A stretch of DNA of 64,000 bases from assembly GCF_900110105.1 (NCBI RefSeq), contig NZ_FOCL01000003.1, positions 372,001-436,000 of the forward strand, written 5' to 3'. A program made the translations under genes and the position numbers. Below the pieces are notes generated by a model. It searched no databases. It was not told where the DNA came from and saw nothing but the letters and a program-made list of their open reading frames with translations. The stretch's first letter is position 1. Every line of letters starts with the position of its first letter. Shown piece by piece: positions 16,165-24,090 of the stretch. The stretch comes from Mucilaginibacter gossypiicola. Lineage in GTDB: Bacteria > Bacteroidota > Bacteroidia > Sphingobacteriales > Sphingobacteriaceae.

Positions 16165-16716
16165 TTAAGTTTGTGTTAATAACGAGTAAATCATGGTATC
16201 TTCAAAACGACCGTTAAACAAATGATCCTCTTTAAAATAGGCCTCCCGAATAAATTTATTTTTAAGCAATAAATTAACCGAAGCGACATTATCGGGGCTT
16301 ACACGGGCCTCTATCGAATGCAGTTTAAGTTCCTTAAAACCATAGTCGATAACTGTCAGTACAGCCTCCTGCATAATCCCCCGTCCCTGGTATGCAGGGT
16401 TTAAAAGGTACCCTATTTCGGCACGGTGGTTATCTTTCTCTATCCGCCAAAAACCAATACTACCTATATATTTATTACTGTTTTTCAGACAGATACACCA
16501 GGTGATCCCATCATTTTTACTAAGCAGCTCTTCTATAACATTAATTAGCCCAACGGCATCATCAATGGTTTTATTAATTGGCCGATGGATGTATTGCATC
16601 ACTATTTCGTTTGATCGCATTTCAAACAGGTCAGCAGCGTCATCATGAGTAAAACGTCTTAATACAAGCCTTTCGGTAGTTAAAACAGGAAATGGATTAA
16701 AGACAGGATGAAGCAT
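16165..16716 (-). CDS. RimJ/RimL-type GNAT acetyltransferase
   Basis: A 183-residue GNAT enzyme. The start TERLVLRRFTHDDAADLFEMR is typical of the RimJ/RimL subgroup that acetylates protein N-termini or small amines. The acetyl-CoA loop is in LLNPAYQGRGIMQEAV (QGRGIM), and NVASVNLLLKNKFIREA is the usual C-terminal motif. It ends 22 bp past the preceding leftward gene cluster's far side and appears monocistronic. Substrate unknown. Confidence 0.92.
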   Translation of the reverse strand: MLHPVFNPFPVLTTERLVLRRFTHDDAADLFEMRSNEIVMQYIHRPINKTIDDAVGLINVIEELLSKNDGITWCICLKNSNKYIGSIGFWRIEKDNHRAEIGYLLNPAYQGRGIMQEAVLTVIDYGFKELKLHSIEARVSPDNVASVNLLLKNKFIREAYFKEDHLFNGRFEDTMIYSLLTQT

Positions 16717-16738
16717 AAATAAGCAATATTATAAACGG

Positions 16739-17890
16739 CTACCAGGCACCGGCAAGTCTACCGTTAAATTTAACTATCAGGTTAAAAAGTTGGGCGTATT
16801 TATTGAGCGGCAGCGTTGCACTGATGTCAAAAACATCATGATAAGCCTTTATGCCTCCCAACGTATAAATAAAAAATGCTGGTACGCCCTGTTCAGTAAA
16901 AAAATAATGATCGCTGTTGGCTGCTTTACCACGTGCAGCCACTTTTACGAAATAGTTATTTTCTTTATTGATCTGCTGCATCGCGGCAAACTCTTTCGGA
17001 TAAACGGAGGCGTTTACAATGGTTATCCCATCAATACCCGTCCCGTTAAGATCAAGATTGATGAGGAAGCGGATGTTTTTAAGCGGGATAAGCGGGTTTT
17101 GCGTAAAATATTTTGACCCCAGCAAACCGGCCTCTTCACCCGAAAAACAAATGAAAGCCACGCTGTAAGGCAGCGGATGTTTGGCGTAGCACCTGGCAAG
17201 CCCCATCAATTCGGAAATTCCGCTGGCATTGTCATTAGCCCCCGGGAAATAAGTTTTATCGCCCATGCCGCCCAAATGATCATAATGCGCTGTTATTACG
17301 ATAACGGAATCTGGCTTGGATGTACCTTTTACTATACCGCAAACATTGCCAGTTTTAAAATCGGGGATCAGCTTATTTTCAATTGATACGCTAAGGGTTA
17401 ACGGGGTTTCTTTTAGCGCTTTTTTGTCAACCTGGATTACGGTATAATCTAAAACCTGTCCTTCTGCCGACCAGGTAAGCTTATCCTCCAGCGACAAAAC
17501 AATACGATTTTGCTGATCAATAAAGTGCGTACTATCCTTTTTTACTAATTGGCCCGTACCTGTTACCCCACGGCTATCTGGCGACACAATAAAATCCTTG
17601 CCGGGCCTTAGCTGCAAACCGTTTACGGTCACCTTCATTTTGCCGGGAAAAGTATTAACCGGGTAGCTAAACTCCTGCAGGTAATTTTTGCCGTTCATGG
17701 GCTTTACACCATAATGCTTTAGTTGAGCCGATAAAAATTCAGCTGCTTTATGAGCGCCATCTTTAGTATAACCTCTGCCCCAAAAATAAGAGGATGTTAA
17801 AGTATCAACCATCTTTCGCGCAAAAAGGGTATCCTGCGCTAAAAGCGTGTTCGAAACAAAAAAGAATGCAAGAACAAGTTTAAACTTCAT
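16739..17890 (-). CDS. Secreted M28-family metallopeptidase
   Basis: Zinc aminopeptidase-like protein, about 383 residues from the ATG at 17890, which gives a clean signal peptide (MKFKLVLAFFFVSNTLLAQ). The two-zinc site is visible: His in VITAHYDHLGG, Asp in GANDNASGI, the Glu pair in CFSGEEAGLLGS, Asp in NLDLNGTG and His in SDHYFFTEQGVPAFF. Probably a periplasmic peptidase that trims peptides from their N-terminus. An upstream extension to 17920 would overlap the preceding gene; with the chosen start the gap is 7 bp, so the two are likely one operon. Confidence 0.92.
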   Translation of the reverse strand: MKFKLVLAFFFVSNTLLAQDTLFARKMVDTLTSSYFWGRGYTKDGAHKAAEFLSAQLKHYGVKPMNGKNYLQEFSYPVNTFPGKMKVTVNGLQLRPGKDFIVSPDSRGVTGTGQLVKKDSTHFIDQQNRIVLSLEDKLTWSAEGQVLDYTVIQVDKKALKETPLTLSVSIENKLIPDFKTGNVCGIVKGTSKPDSVIVITAHYDHLGGMGDKTYFPGANDNASGISELMGLARCYAKHPLPYSVAFICFSGEEAGLLGSKYFTQNPLIPLKNIRFLINLDLNGTGIDGITIVNASVYPKEFAAMQQINKENNYFVKVAARGKAANSDHYFFTEQGVPAFFIYTLGGIKAYHDVFDISATLPLNKYAQLFNLIVKFNGRLAGAW

Positions 17891-17897
17891 CAACGTT

Positions 17898-18842
17898 TTA
17901 AATAAAACTATCTGCCTCACGGTAAGCTTTGATCAACGCAAGCTCACCTTCTTTTCCTGCCCCTGCTGTTCCGTGCTCCATACCCATTACGCCTTTATAA
18001 CCTTTATTATAAATGTGCTTGAATATGTTTTTATAATTTACCTCGCCGGTACCGGGTTCTTTACGGCCCGGATTATCTCCTATCTGGTAATAACCTATCT
18101 CATCGTAAACCAAATCAAGCGTTGGAATAATGTTTCCCTGATTGCGCTGCACGTGATACATATCATACAGAATCTTGCATGAGGGGCTCCCAACGGCCTT
18201 ACAAATGGCATAAGCCTGATCGGGCGTGCGTAAAAACAAATCGGGGTTATCACTCAGTGGCTCCAAAACCATAATTATACCATGTGACTCCAATATGGCA
18301 GTACCTTTTTTAATGGCTTCAATTACATTACCAGTTTGTACACCAATGGGCAGTTTGCGTGCAAAATCGCCGGGAACAACGGTAACCAGCTTACTGCCAA
18401 TTCGTTTAGCTACCTCAACAGCCTCTTTACATGAAGCAATAAACTTTTCAACCTGGTCGGTATTGCCGGTTGCCAGCATATTACTGTCGTTCCCTAAACC
18501 GGGTTGCACAAAAACGCCCATTGCCATGCCCAGCTTCGCCAGTGTGTCACCTATCTTTTTTTGTTGCTCAACCGGCCGGCCGCTCATGCCGTTGTCTTCA
18601 ATTGCGCGGAAACCCCTATCGTAGGCAAATTTTATCTGGTCAATGAAATCTTCGCCGGCATGGCTTTTAAACATCCCGTCATGAATACCATAGTTAAGGT
18701 TAAAAGGTTTATCGCCGGCAATCACATTTGCTTCGCCAGCAGGTTCGGTACAGCCTGTAAGCGTGGAGGCTTTTAAAATGCCTGTTGTAAATAACGAAGC
18801 TCCGGCCAGCACCGAGCTTTGAACAAAGTTTCTGCGTTTCAT
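17898..18842 (-). CDS. Sugar phosphate isomerase/epimerase-like TIM barrel with Tat-type leader
   Basis: A 314-residue xylose isomerase-like TIM-barrel protein (hydroxypyruvate isomerase-type). The leader MKRRNFVQSSVLAGASLF carries the twin arginine, and a lipobox-like LTGC follows, so export by Tat and lipidation are possible. Metal-site residues likely lie in VLEPLSDNP, YDMYHVQRNQGN, IGYYQIGDNPGR and GVMGMEHG, in the usual order of the fold. Enzymes of this group isomerise or epimerise small sugars or hydroxy-acids; the substrate is unknown. It is the first gene of a probable operon with the M28 peptidase. Confidence 0.88.
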   Translation of the reverse strand: MKRRNFVQSSVLAGASLFTTGILKASTLTGCTEPAGEANVIAGDKPFNLNYGIHDGMFKSHAGEDFIDQIKFAYDRGFRAIEDNGMSGRPVEQQKKIGDTLAKLGMAMGVFVQPGLGNDSNMLATGNTDQVEKFIASCKEAVEVAKRIGSKLVTVVPGDFARKLPIGVQTGNVIEAIKKGTAILESHGIIMVLEPLSDNPDLFLRTPDQAYAICKAVGSPSCKILYDMYHVQRNQGNIIPTLDLVYDEIGYYQIGDNPGRKEPGTGEVNYKNIFKHIYNKGYKGVMGMEHGTAGAGKEGELALIKAYREADSFI

Positions 18843-18962
18843 GAGGGTTGTTGATTGGTTTGCGGGCTAAATATAATCATCTGCTGCTCATTTAGAGAGA
18901 TGGATGAGGTTGTTTTATGGGGATTTTTTAAATCATTCATGACAACCCAACGACAGGGAGCG

Positions 18963-18993
18963 GTTGAAAATTCAGCTATTTTTGTTATCTTTG
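18963..18993 (+). promoter_or_regulatory. Promoter with long leader for the small basic protein gene
   Basis: GTTG (18963-18966), 19-bp spacer, then TATCTTTG (18986-18993), matching TTTG-N19-TAnnTTTG with one mismatch. Transcription would begin near 19000, leaving about 200 nt of untranslated leader before the ATG at 19203. Confidence 0.65.
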
Positions 18994-19202
18994 TGTATAA
19001 ACGGCAAAATTTCAAAGCTATTCCAGCTTACTGCGCCCAGCTATTTTGATGCTGATCTGTTTTATTCCCTGCTGATACCGTTGCTGCCCGGAACTTAACT
19101 TAAAGATCATTTTTACGCTCACTGAAACAGGTATTTATCGCCTGGCCCGGCCTTTTTAATGCTGTACGGAATAGCTATTGTTTAACTTAATTAATCGTAA
19201 TT

Positions 19203-19415
19203 ATGGCTAAATCGCAAGCAACATTCATGAAAAAACAACTGGAAAAAAATCGCCAGAAAAAAAAGGAAGATAAAGAACAACGTAAACAGGAACGCAAACA
19301 AAACGCAGGCAACAGCGACCTTGAAAGCATGCTGGCCTATGTAAATGAATTTGGCGAAATTGTATCAACCCCGCCCGAAAAAAAGCCGACACAGCAAGGC
19401 TCAACAAATATTTAA
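19203..19415 (+). CDS. Small basic protein of the type found beside cold-shock genes
   Basis: A 70-residue protein with a highly charged helical N-terminus (KKQLEKNRQKKKEDKEQRKQ) and a short motif LESMLAYVNEFGEIVSTPP. From family memory, Bacteroidetes genomes carry such small Lys/Glu-rich proteins ending in a D-x-x-G-x-x-S-x-x-P motif, often next to cspA-like genes; no csp gene is in this window. The long AT-rich leader would fit cold-responsive control. RNA binding is inferred from the basic helix. Confidence 0.65.
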   Translation: MAKSQATFMKKQLEKNRQKKKEDKEQRKQERKQNAGNSDLESMLAYVNEFGEIVSTPPEKKPTQQGSTNI

Positions 19416-19505
19416 TTGTTACATTGTAACTATTTAATAGCTATAGCTTTTAGTGATTGAACCTTTTAGTATTTTAATTGTCATAACAAAAAATCAACCA
19501 CAGTT

Positions 19506-19991
19506 ATGAAATTTCAATTAGGCTTTGTTTCCCTTATCGCAATAACGGTTGCCTCTTGCTCGGGCAATCGTTCAACAAATGATGCCGATACGGCAATTAA
19601 AAAGGAAGACACCGCCATGGCCAATGCTCCCGATGCTCCGGCTGTAAATATGGAGTATTGCTTTTATACTACCGAAGGGAGCGCCAACCAGGATACTACA
19701 AAAGTTAACCTGCACATCAACGGCAACAAGGTTACCGGCGATATGGATTGGCTGCCTAAAGAAAAAGATGCCCGCAAAGGTACATTGATGGGTAATTTGA
19801 ACGGCAATGTTATCAAAGCGCTATGGACTTACGGCCAGGAAGGCAGTACCGATACGCTGAGTGTCGATTTTCAGTTAAGGGGCAACCAACTTGCGCAAAA
19901 GCCCTATAAGTACGATACAAAAACCGGCAAACAGCAAACCAATAGCACTGCCGATTATACCGTAATTTACAGCATGAAAAATTGCCGTTAA
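19506..19991 (+). CDS. Putative lipoprotein
   Basis: A 161-residue protein. The leader ends in TVASCSGN, a lipobox-like site (VASC), followed by an Asp/Ala-rich linker. The mature domain is strand-rich, with NMEYCFYTTEGSANQDTTKVNL and HINGNKVTGDMDWLPKEKD. That HINGNKVTGxMxWLPxEKD pattern recurs in small Bacteroidetes lipoproteins that I know only as hypothetical. Two cysteines (in MEYCFY and MKNCR) could form a disulfide. Confidence 0.7.
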   Translation: MKFQLGFVSLIAITVASCSGNRSTNDADTAIKKEDTAMANAPDAPAVNMEYCFYTTEGSANQDTTKVNLHINGNKVTGDMDWLPKEKDARKGTLMGNLNGNVIKALWTYGQEGSTDTLSVDFQLRGNQLAQKPYKYDTKTGKQQTNSTADYTVIYSMKNCR

Positions 19992-20033
19992 TTTAAACGC
20001 TATTTATAAATTAGCTAAAATTAAAAAGCAAAA

Positions 20034-20231
20034 ATGGAAAAGCGCGAAACCAGCATACTATATCTTGTATTGGGTTTATATACCTTAATGATAAGCTGGT
20101 ACTATAATCACAGCATAATTTTACTAATTATCCATTACATATTTTGGCCGGTTTACCTCATATATGAGCTGCTGATAGGTCATCTTGCTCATGGCATGTG
20201 GAAAACAATCCCGCTTTCATATTTTAAGTAA
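20034..20231 (+). CDS. Small two-helix membrane protein
   Basis: A 65-residue protein with two hydrophobic segments (ILYLVLGLYTLMISWYY and IILLIIHYIFWPVYLIYELLIG) and a short soluble tail. No family recognised. It starts 40 bp after the lipoprotein gene and ends before a strong terminator, so it is probably co-transcribed. Confidence 0.6.
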   Translation: MEKRETSILYLVLGLYTLMISWYYNHSIILLIIHYIFWPVYLIYELLIGHLAHGMWKTIPLSYFK

Positions 20232-20258
20232 GCTATCGTGTAGCCATGTAAGGCATAA

Positions 20259-20305
20259 CAGAAAAACCGCTCCGAAAACTACATCGGGGCGGTTTTTCTG
20301 TTTTT
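20259..20305. terminator. Bidirectional terminator between convergent genes
   Basis: A 17-bp stem (20259-20275 with 20284-20300; one G-T wobble) has A5 and T5 tracts inside the arms and lies between convergent stops. Confidence 0.88.
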
Positions 20306-20306
20306 A

Positions 20307-20636
20307 TTAAACCTTTTCAACTACAACAGCCGTACCATAAGCAAGTACTTCGGTAATGCCCTGCATTACTTCGTTTGCGTCGTAACGCATGTTTATGATG
20401 GCATTGGCACCAATTGCCTGCGCATGCTGAATCAGCAATTGATAAGCCTCTTCACGGGCATTTTCGCACAGTTCAACATAAATTGATAGCCTGCCGCCAA
20501 ACAGCGATTGAAAACCTCCTGCAATGTTACCCAACGCACTCCGGCTACGTACCGTAATGCCACGTACAACGCCTAAATGCCTGGTAACCCTGTAGCCATC
20601 TAAGGCTGTGCTGGTAGTAATAAGTGATGTATCCAT
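20307..20636 (-). CDS. YbjQ / UPF0145-family protein
   Basis: A 109-residue protein that aligns in memory with YbjQ: TTSTALDGYRVTRHLGVV at the N-terminus, GGRLSIYVELCENAREEAY in the middle, and AIGANAIINMRYDAN at the C-terminus. The fold is a pentameric heavy-metal-binding-like domain; its cellular role is unclear. Monocistronic. Confidence 0.9.
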   Translation of the reverse strand: MDTSLITTSTALDGYRVTRHLGVVRGITVRSRSALGNIAGGFQSLFGGRLSIYVELCENAREEAYQLLIQHAQAIGANAIINMRYDANEVMQGITEVLAYGTAVVVEKV

Positions 20637-21090
20637 TTTAGTTTAAGTTTGTTAGCCAGCTTTAACCGGCCATTTTTTATTTAGATGCAGTATGGTTAAC
20701 GATATTACGTAATTGACTGTTTTTATTTTTTGCGATTTGCGATTGGTGATTTGAGGTTAGTTGCTTGGCTCGATTCATTTATCTGAACCTGATTGTCTGA
20801 ACTCGAATTAAACGAATTTAATGAATGAACAAAATTTTAAAATTCAATTAATTTCTATAATTCGTTTAATTCCGGTTCAGAAAAAAATCCGAAATCGAAA
20901 ATCCGATATTCGAAATCAACAATGGGCGTTGCCTGAGGCCCGGGCTCACACCCATACGCCTGCAGGCATTACTCAAAAGGTCGTTATCCACTACTATGCC
21001 TAACGCAAATAACTATGAACCATCAACTACCAACTATAAACCATCAACCATGAACTAAAAAAACGTACCTTTGCCGAAAATTTAAAATCG
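20637..21090. other. 454-bp intergenic region with a large inverted repeat
   Basis: Contains an inverted repeat at 20783-20880: CTGAACC pairs with GGTTCAG, and GAATTAAACGAATT pairs perfectly with AATTCGTTTAATTC. It is followed by AATCCGAAAT-type words, a GC-rich TGAGGCCCGGGCTCA stretch, and short ACCATCAAC repeats. A TACCTTTG -7-like element is at 21066-21073, 18 bp before the gmhB start. No gene is supported, although a 60-codon frame overlaps it. Confidence 0.55.
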
Positions 21091-21582
21091 ATGCCTGATA
21101 AAGTTAAAGCTGTTTTTTTAGATCGTGATGGTGTGTTAAACCAGGAAATGGGCGATTACGTTCGTCGTTTTGAGGATTTTCATGTACTTGATAACTTTGA
21201 TGCCCTTAAAACCCTGCAAGACCGTGGTTATATGCTGCTTATTGCTACAAACCAGGGCGGCTTAGCCAAAGGATGGTATACCGAAGAGGAACTGGCAAAA
21301 ATGCACAACCATCTTAAACAGGTTTATCACGAACACGGCGTTGAACTTACCGACTTTTTTTACTGCCCGCACCATCCCAACTTTACCGGAGATTGCGATT
21401 GCCGTAAACCAAAACCAGGACTATTATTACAAGGCATAGCTAAATACAATATCGATCCATCAAAATCCTATTTCATAGGCGATCGTGAACGCGACGTTGA
21501 AGCCGGAACTGCTGCTGGTGTAAAAGGTATACTGATCGACAGTGATCAGCCTATAAGCACGGTGCTTGATCAGATTGCGTAA
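21091..21582 (+). CDS. gmhB: D-glycero-D-manno-heptose-1,7-bisphosphate 7-phosphatase
   Basis: HAD-superfamily subclass IIIA phosphatase that removes the 7-phosphate during ADP-heptose synthesis. Catalytic DxD is in VFLDRDGVLN (residues 8-17); motif II Thr/Asn in LIATNQGGLAKG; zinc ligands in CPHHPNFTGDCDCRKP; motif III/IV in KPKPGLLLQ and FIGDRERDVEAG. Length (163) and the Cys-His zinc loop separate it from histidinol phosphatase. The other ADP-heptose genes lie at 54.5-57.7 kb. Confidence 0.9.
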   Translation: MPDKVKAVFLDRDGVLNQEMGDYVRRFEDFHVLDNFDALKTLQDRGYMLLIATNQGGLAKGWYTEEELAKMHNHLKQVYHEHGVELTDFFYCPHHPNFTGDCDCRKPKPGLLLQGIAKYNIDPSKSYFIGDRERDVEAGTAAGVKGILIDSDQPISTVLDQIA

Positions 21583-21593
21583 GGCAAAAAGAC

Positions 21594-21685
21594 ATGTCAT
21601 TGCGAGCGAAGCGTGGCAACCGCACGGAGGCATAGCTGCCCGGTATAACATGCGATTGCTTCGTCGTTCCTCCTCGCAATGACAT
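21594..21685. repeat. Dispersed 92-bp palindromic repeat, copy 2
   Basis: Same family as 14189-14280 and of equal length; the outer 40 bp at each end are almost the same, while the middle differs (AGCTGCCCGGTATAACATG). Confidence 0.85.
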
Positions 21686-21752
21686 AAAAATAAAGCCCTT
21701 TCCTTAAAACATTTTCTTCTCTCCTGCTTTTTACCAATATTTATATTATCCT

Positions 21753-23273
21753 ATGCAAAAAAGCCGCTACTTAAAAAACCTTGATGCTGTTATTGCCGCC
21801 CTTATCGGCTGGTTCATATTAAGCTTGTTTTTCAGGTACAGCGGTGTAGGGATTTCGCCTGATAGCATTATGTACACCAGTGCGGCAAGGAGTTTTAAGG
21901 GGCATGGCACATTGCTAACCTTTAACCATGTGCCCATTGTTGATTTCCCGGTATTTTATCCCATTTATCTTGGCATCATTTCGTTCATCACGCAAATAGA
22001 TCCTGTTAAGTTTGGCGCGGTATTGAACGGTATCATGTTTGCCACGCTCATCTTCACCAGCGGGTGGATCATGGAACACTTTGTGCCTGCCTCAAGAATT
22101 TATAAATGGCTGATGCTGGCTGCAATTATCCTGAGCCCGCCGTTGTTACAGGTATATTCATACTTATGGTCCGAGACGCTATTCATTCTTGAGATTCTGT
22201 TTTTTTTGGTTGCTTTCCGCGAATATCTTTTAAAGCATACGCTTAAAGCACTTATAGTAGCGGCCATTATTGCTGCCGTAAGCTGCATTACACGTTACGC
22301 GGCTGTTACTATCGTGGGTACAGGCGGTTTACTTTTGCTATTGGACAGGGTATTACCCCTTAAAAAGAAAATTACCCATATCATCGTTTACGGGCTAATT
22401 TGCATCTCGTTGCTGGTGAGCAACCTTGTTTTCAATGCTTTTGTAACAGGTACAACAACCGGTCCGCGGGAACCATCCATTACTCCGTTCAGCAAAAACC
22501 TGTACTACTTCGGCACCGTAATGTGCGACTGGATGGGCCTCACCCCAAATCAATACTGGGCTGCTACACCTTTAGCTATCATTATTTTTCTGGGCTTTAT
22601 TGCTGCCCTGGCATTTAACTATTATCGCCGCAAGCTGGATAGTTTTGAAAATCTGGCCATTACCTTTGCATTGGTTTACGGAGCCTTTATTGTGCTTTCA
22701 TCTACTTTTTCAAGGTATGAGCGTATCAATCACCGCCTGTTATCACCATTATACATTTCGGCCTTATGGGGATATACCAGTTGGGCCCTGCTGCTGCTTA
22801 AAAAGTTAAACAATAGCACCACCCGGCGTATTGTTGGTGCTGTAATGGTAGTATTGATGCTGGGCTTCATCACCAGCGAATTTTTGATAGATAAAGCCCG
22901 CTATAACGACCAGGTAGCCGACGAGTACGGTAACCCCGGCTATACCGACGAAAGCTGGATAGATTCGGAATTTGCAGCCTACTTAAAGGGTACGGACCAC
23001 AGTTTGTTTAAACCCGGCGTCAAGATCTATACCGATGCTCATGAGGCTGTTTATTTCTTTTCGGGCATGTCATCATACCTGGTGCCACACCGCTTTTTCA
23101 CCAAGGATATTGATAAGTTTTATAAGGTAAAACACTATTACCTCATTTGGTTTAATGTACTTGAAAACCCTGAACTGATCAATCTGAAGGATATTCAGAA
23201 AGTCAAAAACCTTAAAAAGATCAAGGATTTTGGCGAAGAAGGCGCGATTTATGAATACGAATCTGAACCTTGA
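21753..23273 (+). CDS. Polytopic membrane protein, GT-C-like
   Basis: A 506-residue protein with about ten membrane segments in the first 390 residues and a soluble C-terminal part of about 115 residues. The first loop (GISPDSIMYTSAARSF, then VDFPVFYPIYLGII) contains an acidic residue in the place where lipid-linked sugar transferases of the GT-C fold hold theirs. I cannot assign a named family. Being close to gmhB, it could transfer a sugar in envelope glycan assembly, but this is inference. Confidence 0.65.
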   Translation: MQKSRYLKNLDAVIAALIGWFILSLFFRYSGVGISPDSIMYTSAARSFKGHGTLLTFNHVPIVDFPVFYPIYLGIISFITQIDPVKFGAVLNGIMFATLIFTSGWIMEHFVPASRIYKWLMLAAIILSPPLLQVYSYLWSETLFILEILFFLVAFREYLLKHTLKALIVAAIIAAVSCITRYAAVTIVGTGGLLLLLDRVLPLKKKITHIIVYGLICISLLVSNLVFNAFVTGTTTGPREPSITPFSKNLYYFGTVMCDWMGLTPNQYWAATPLAIIIFLGFIAALAFNYYRRKLDSFENLAITFALVYGAFIVLSSTFSRYERINHRLLSPLYISALWGYTSWALLLLKKLNNSTTRRIVGAVMVVLMLGFITSEFLIDKARYNDQVADEYGNPGYTDESWIDSEFAAYLKGTDHSLFKPGVKIYTDAHEAVYFFSGMSSYLVPHRFFTKDIDKFYKVKHYYLIWFNVLENPELINLKDIQKVKNLKKIKDFGEEGAIYEYESEP

Positions 23274-23580
23274 TTTACAGGATTTTAGGATTACCACGAA
23301 TTGAATAAACGCAGCTTCTTATTGCAGCAAGTTAGCATATATTCATACTTTTTAGGCCTGTGTTAGGGCCGCGTTAGGGATTGTAGTGTAAAGCCCGGAG
23401 CGGGCGTTAGGATTGTGCACAGGAAACGCGAGGACTTGTAACGGAAAGCCCGGCCCCGTTAGCTAACGGGAACGCCCATATTATAAACCATTCAAAAATA
23501 TCCCCCTGCCATTGTTGATATTGTCAGGAATTAACAAAGTCATTATACATGGCGTAAAGTTGTTGGTGACAACACCATAA
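23274..23580. other. Intergenic region with GC-rich repeat-like block
   Basis: No gene is seen. The block around 23365-23475 holds GTAAAGCCCGGAGCGGGC and GGAAAGCCCGGCCCCG as direct near-copies with GTTAGGG words, so it looks like a decayed dispersed repeat. The last bases include TGGTGACAACACCA (23564-23577), which recurs beyond the next element. Confidence 0.45.
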
Positions 23581-23756
23581 GTGTTCGGAAGAAAATAAAA
23601 AGTTCGGGATTGTGCGATTCCCTCCCCTGGGAGGGTGAAGGGAGGGGTTTCGCCGATAGGTTTATTCGCTTAAAATAGAGCATAAACCCCTCCCTGCCAC
23701 TACACTACTCTGCCGCACCCCTCCCCAAGGAGGGAATTAAAAAATCTTCCGAACAC
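23581..23756. repeat. 176-bp palindromic element between 14-bp direct repeats
   Basis: Outer arms GTGTTCGGAAGA and TCTTCCGAACAC are perfect inverted copies. Inside, CCTCCCCTGGGAGG, GGAGGGGTTT and AAACCCCTCCC extend the symmetry. The direct repeat TGGTGACAACACCA stands on both sides (23564-23577 and 23760-23773), like a target duplication. No coding frame of note. Confidence 0.7.
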
Positions 23757-23895
23757 CAATGGTGACAACACCAACAACGGCAAAGTAACAACGGCAAAAC
23801 TTAGCAATCAACAAAATTAAATTCTAAAAGCGTGCCTGATAATACGTGAAACCTCCTGAAAATTTCACGTATCTACGCACTTTTTTACATTAAAT

Positions 23896-23925
23896 TTTGA
23901 TTTAAAAAACATCTGTCTATATTTG
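23896..23925 (+). promoter_or_regulatory. his operon promoter
   Basis: TTTG (23896-23899), 18-bp spacer, TATATTTG (23918-23925): a near-perfect Bacteroidetes promoter. The predicted start of transcription, near 23932, leaves about 25 nt before the leader peptide ATG. Confidence 0.8.
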
Positions 23926-23957
23926 CACCGCTAATCTATAGTTTTACTATATAAAAA

Positions 23958-24017
23958 ATGAACGGTATCGCACTACATCATCTTCATCTGCATCACCACC
24001 ATGTGGTGATCAGCTAA
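23958..24017 (+). CDS. Histidine operon leader peptide
   Basis: A 19-codon frame encodes MNGIALHHLHLHHHHVVIS, with seven His codons, four of them in a row. It lies between a strong promoter and hisG, as expected for an attenuator-type leader: ribosomes stall on the His codons when charged His-tRNA is scarce. The codons also form a perfect 8-bp hairpin (23992-23999 with 24003-24010). I find no classic GC-rich terminator with a T-tract in the 73 nt before hisG, so the downstream mechanism is open. The peptide is too short for automatic ORF calling. Confidence 0.88.
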   Translation: MNGIALHHLHLHHHHVVIS

Positions 24018-24090
24018 TATGTATGTTTCTACGCGAAATAACAACCTCCGTTTATATTCTTTTTTATCATAGTCTCTTAAATTCAATCTT

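Noticed and set aside
20821..21003. 60-codon plus-strand frame
   Set aside because: It lies wholly in an inverted-repeat and micro-repeat region, with no start context and codon use that follows the repeat words.
23380..23470. GC-rich block considered as a structured RNA or tRNA
   Set aside because: It has no cloverleaf and no conserved T-loop; it looks like two decayed direct repeats.
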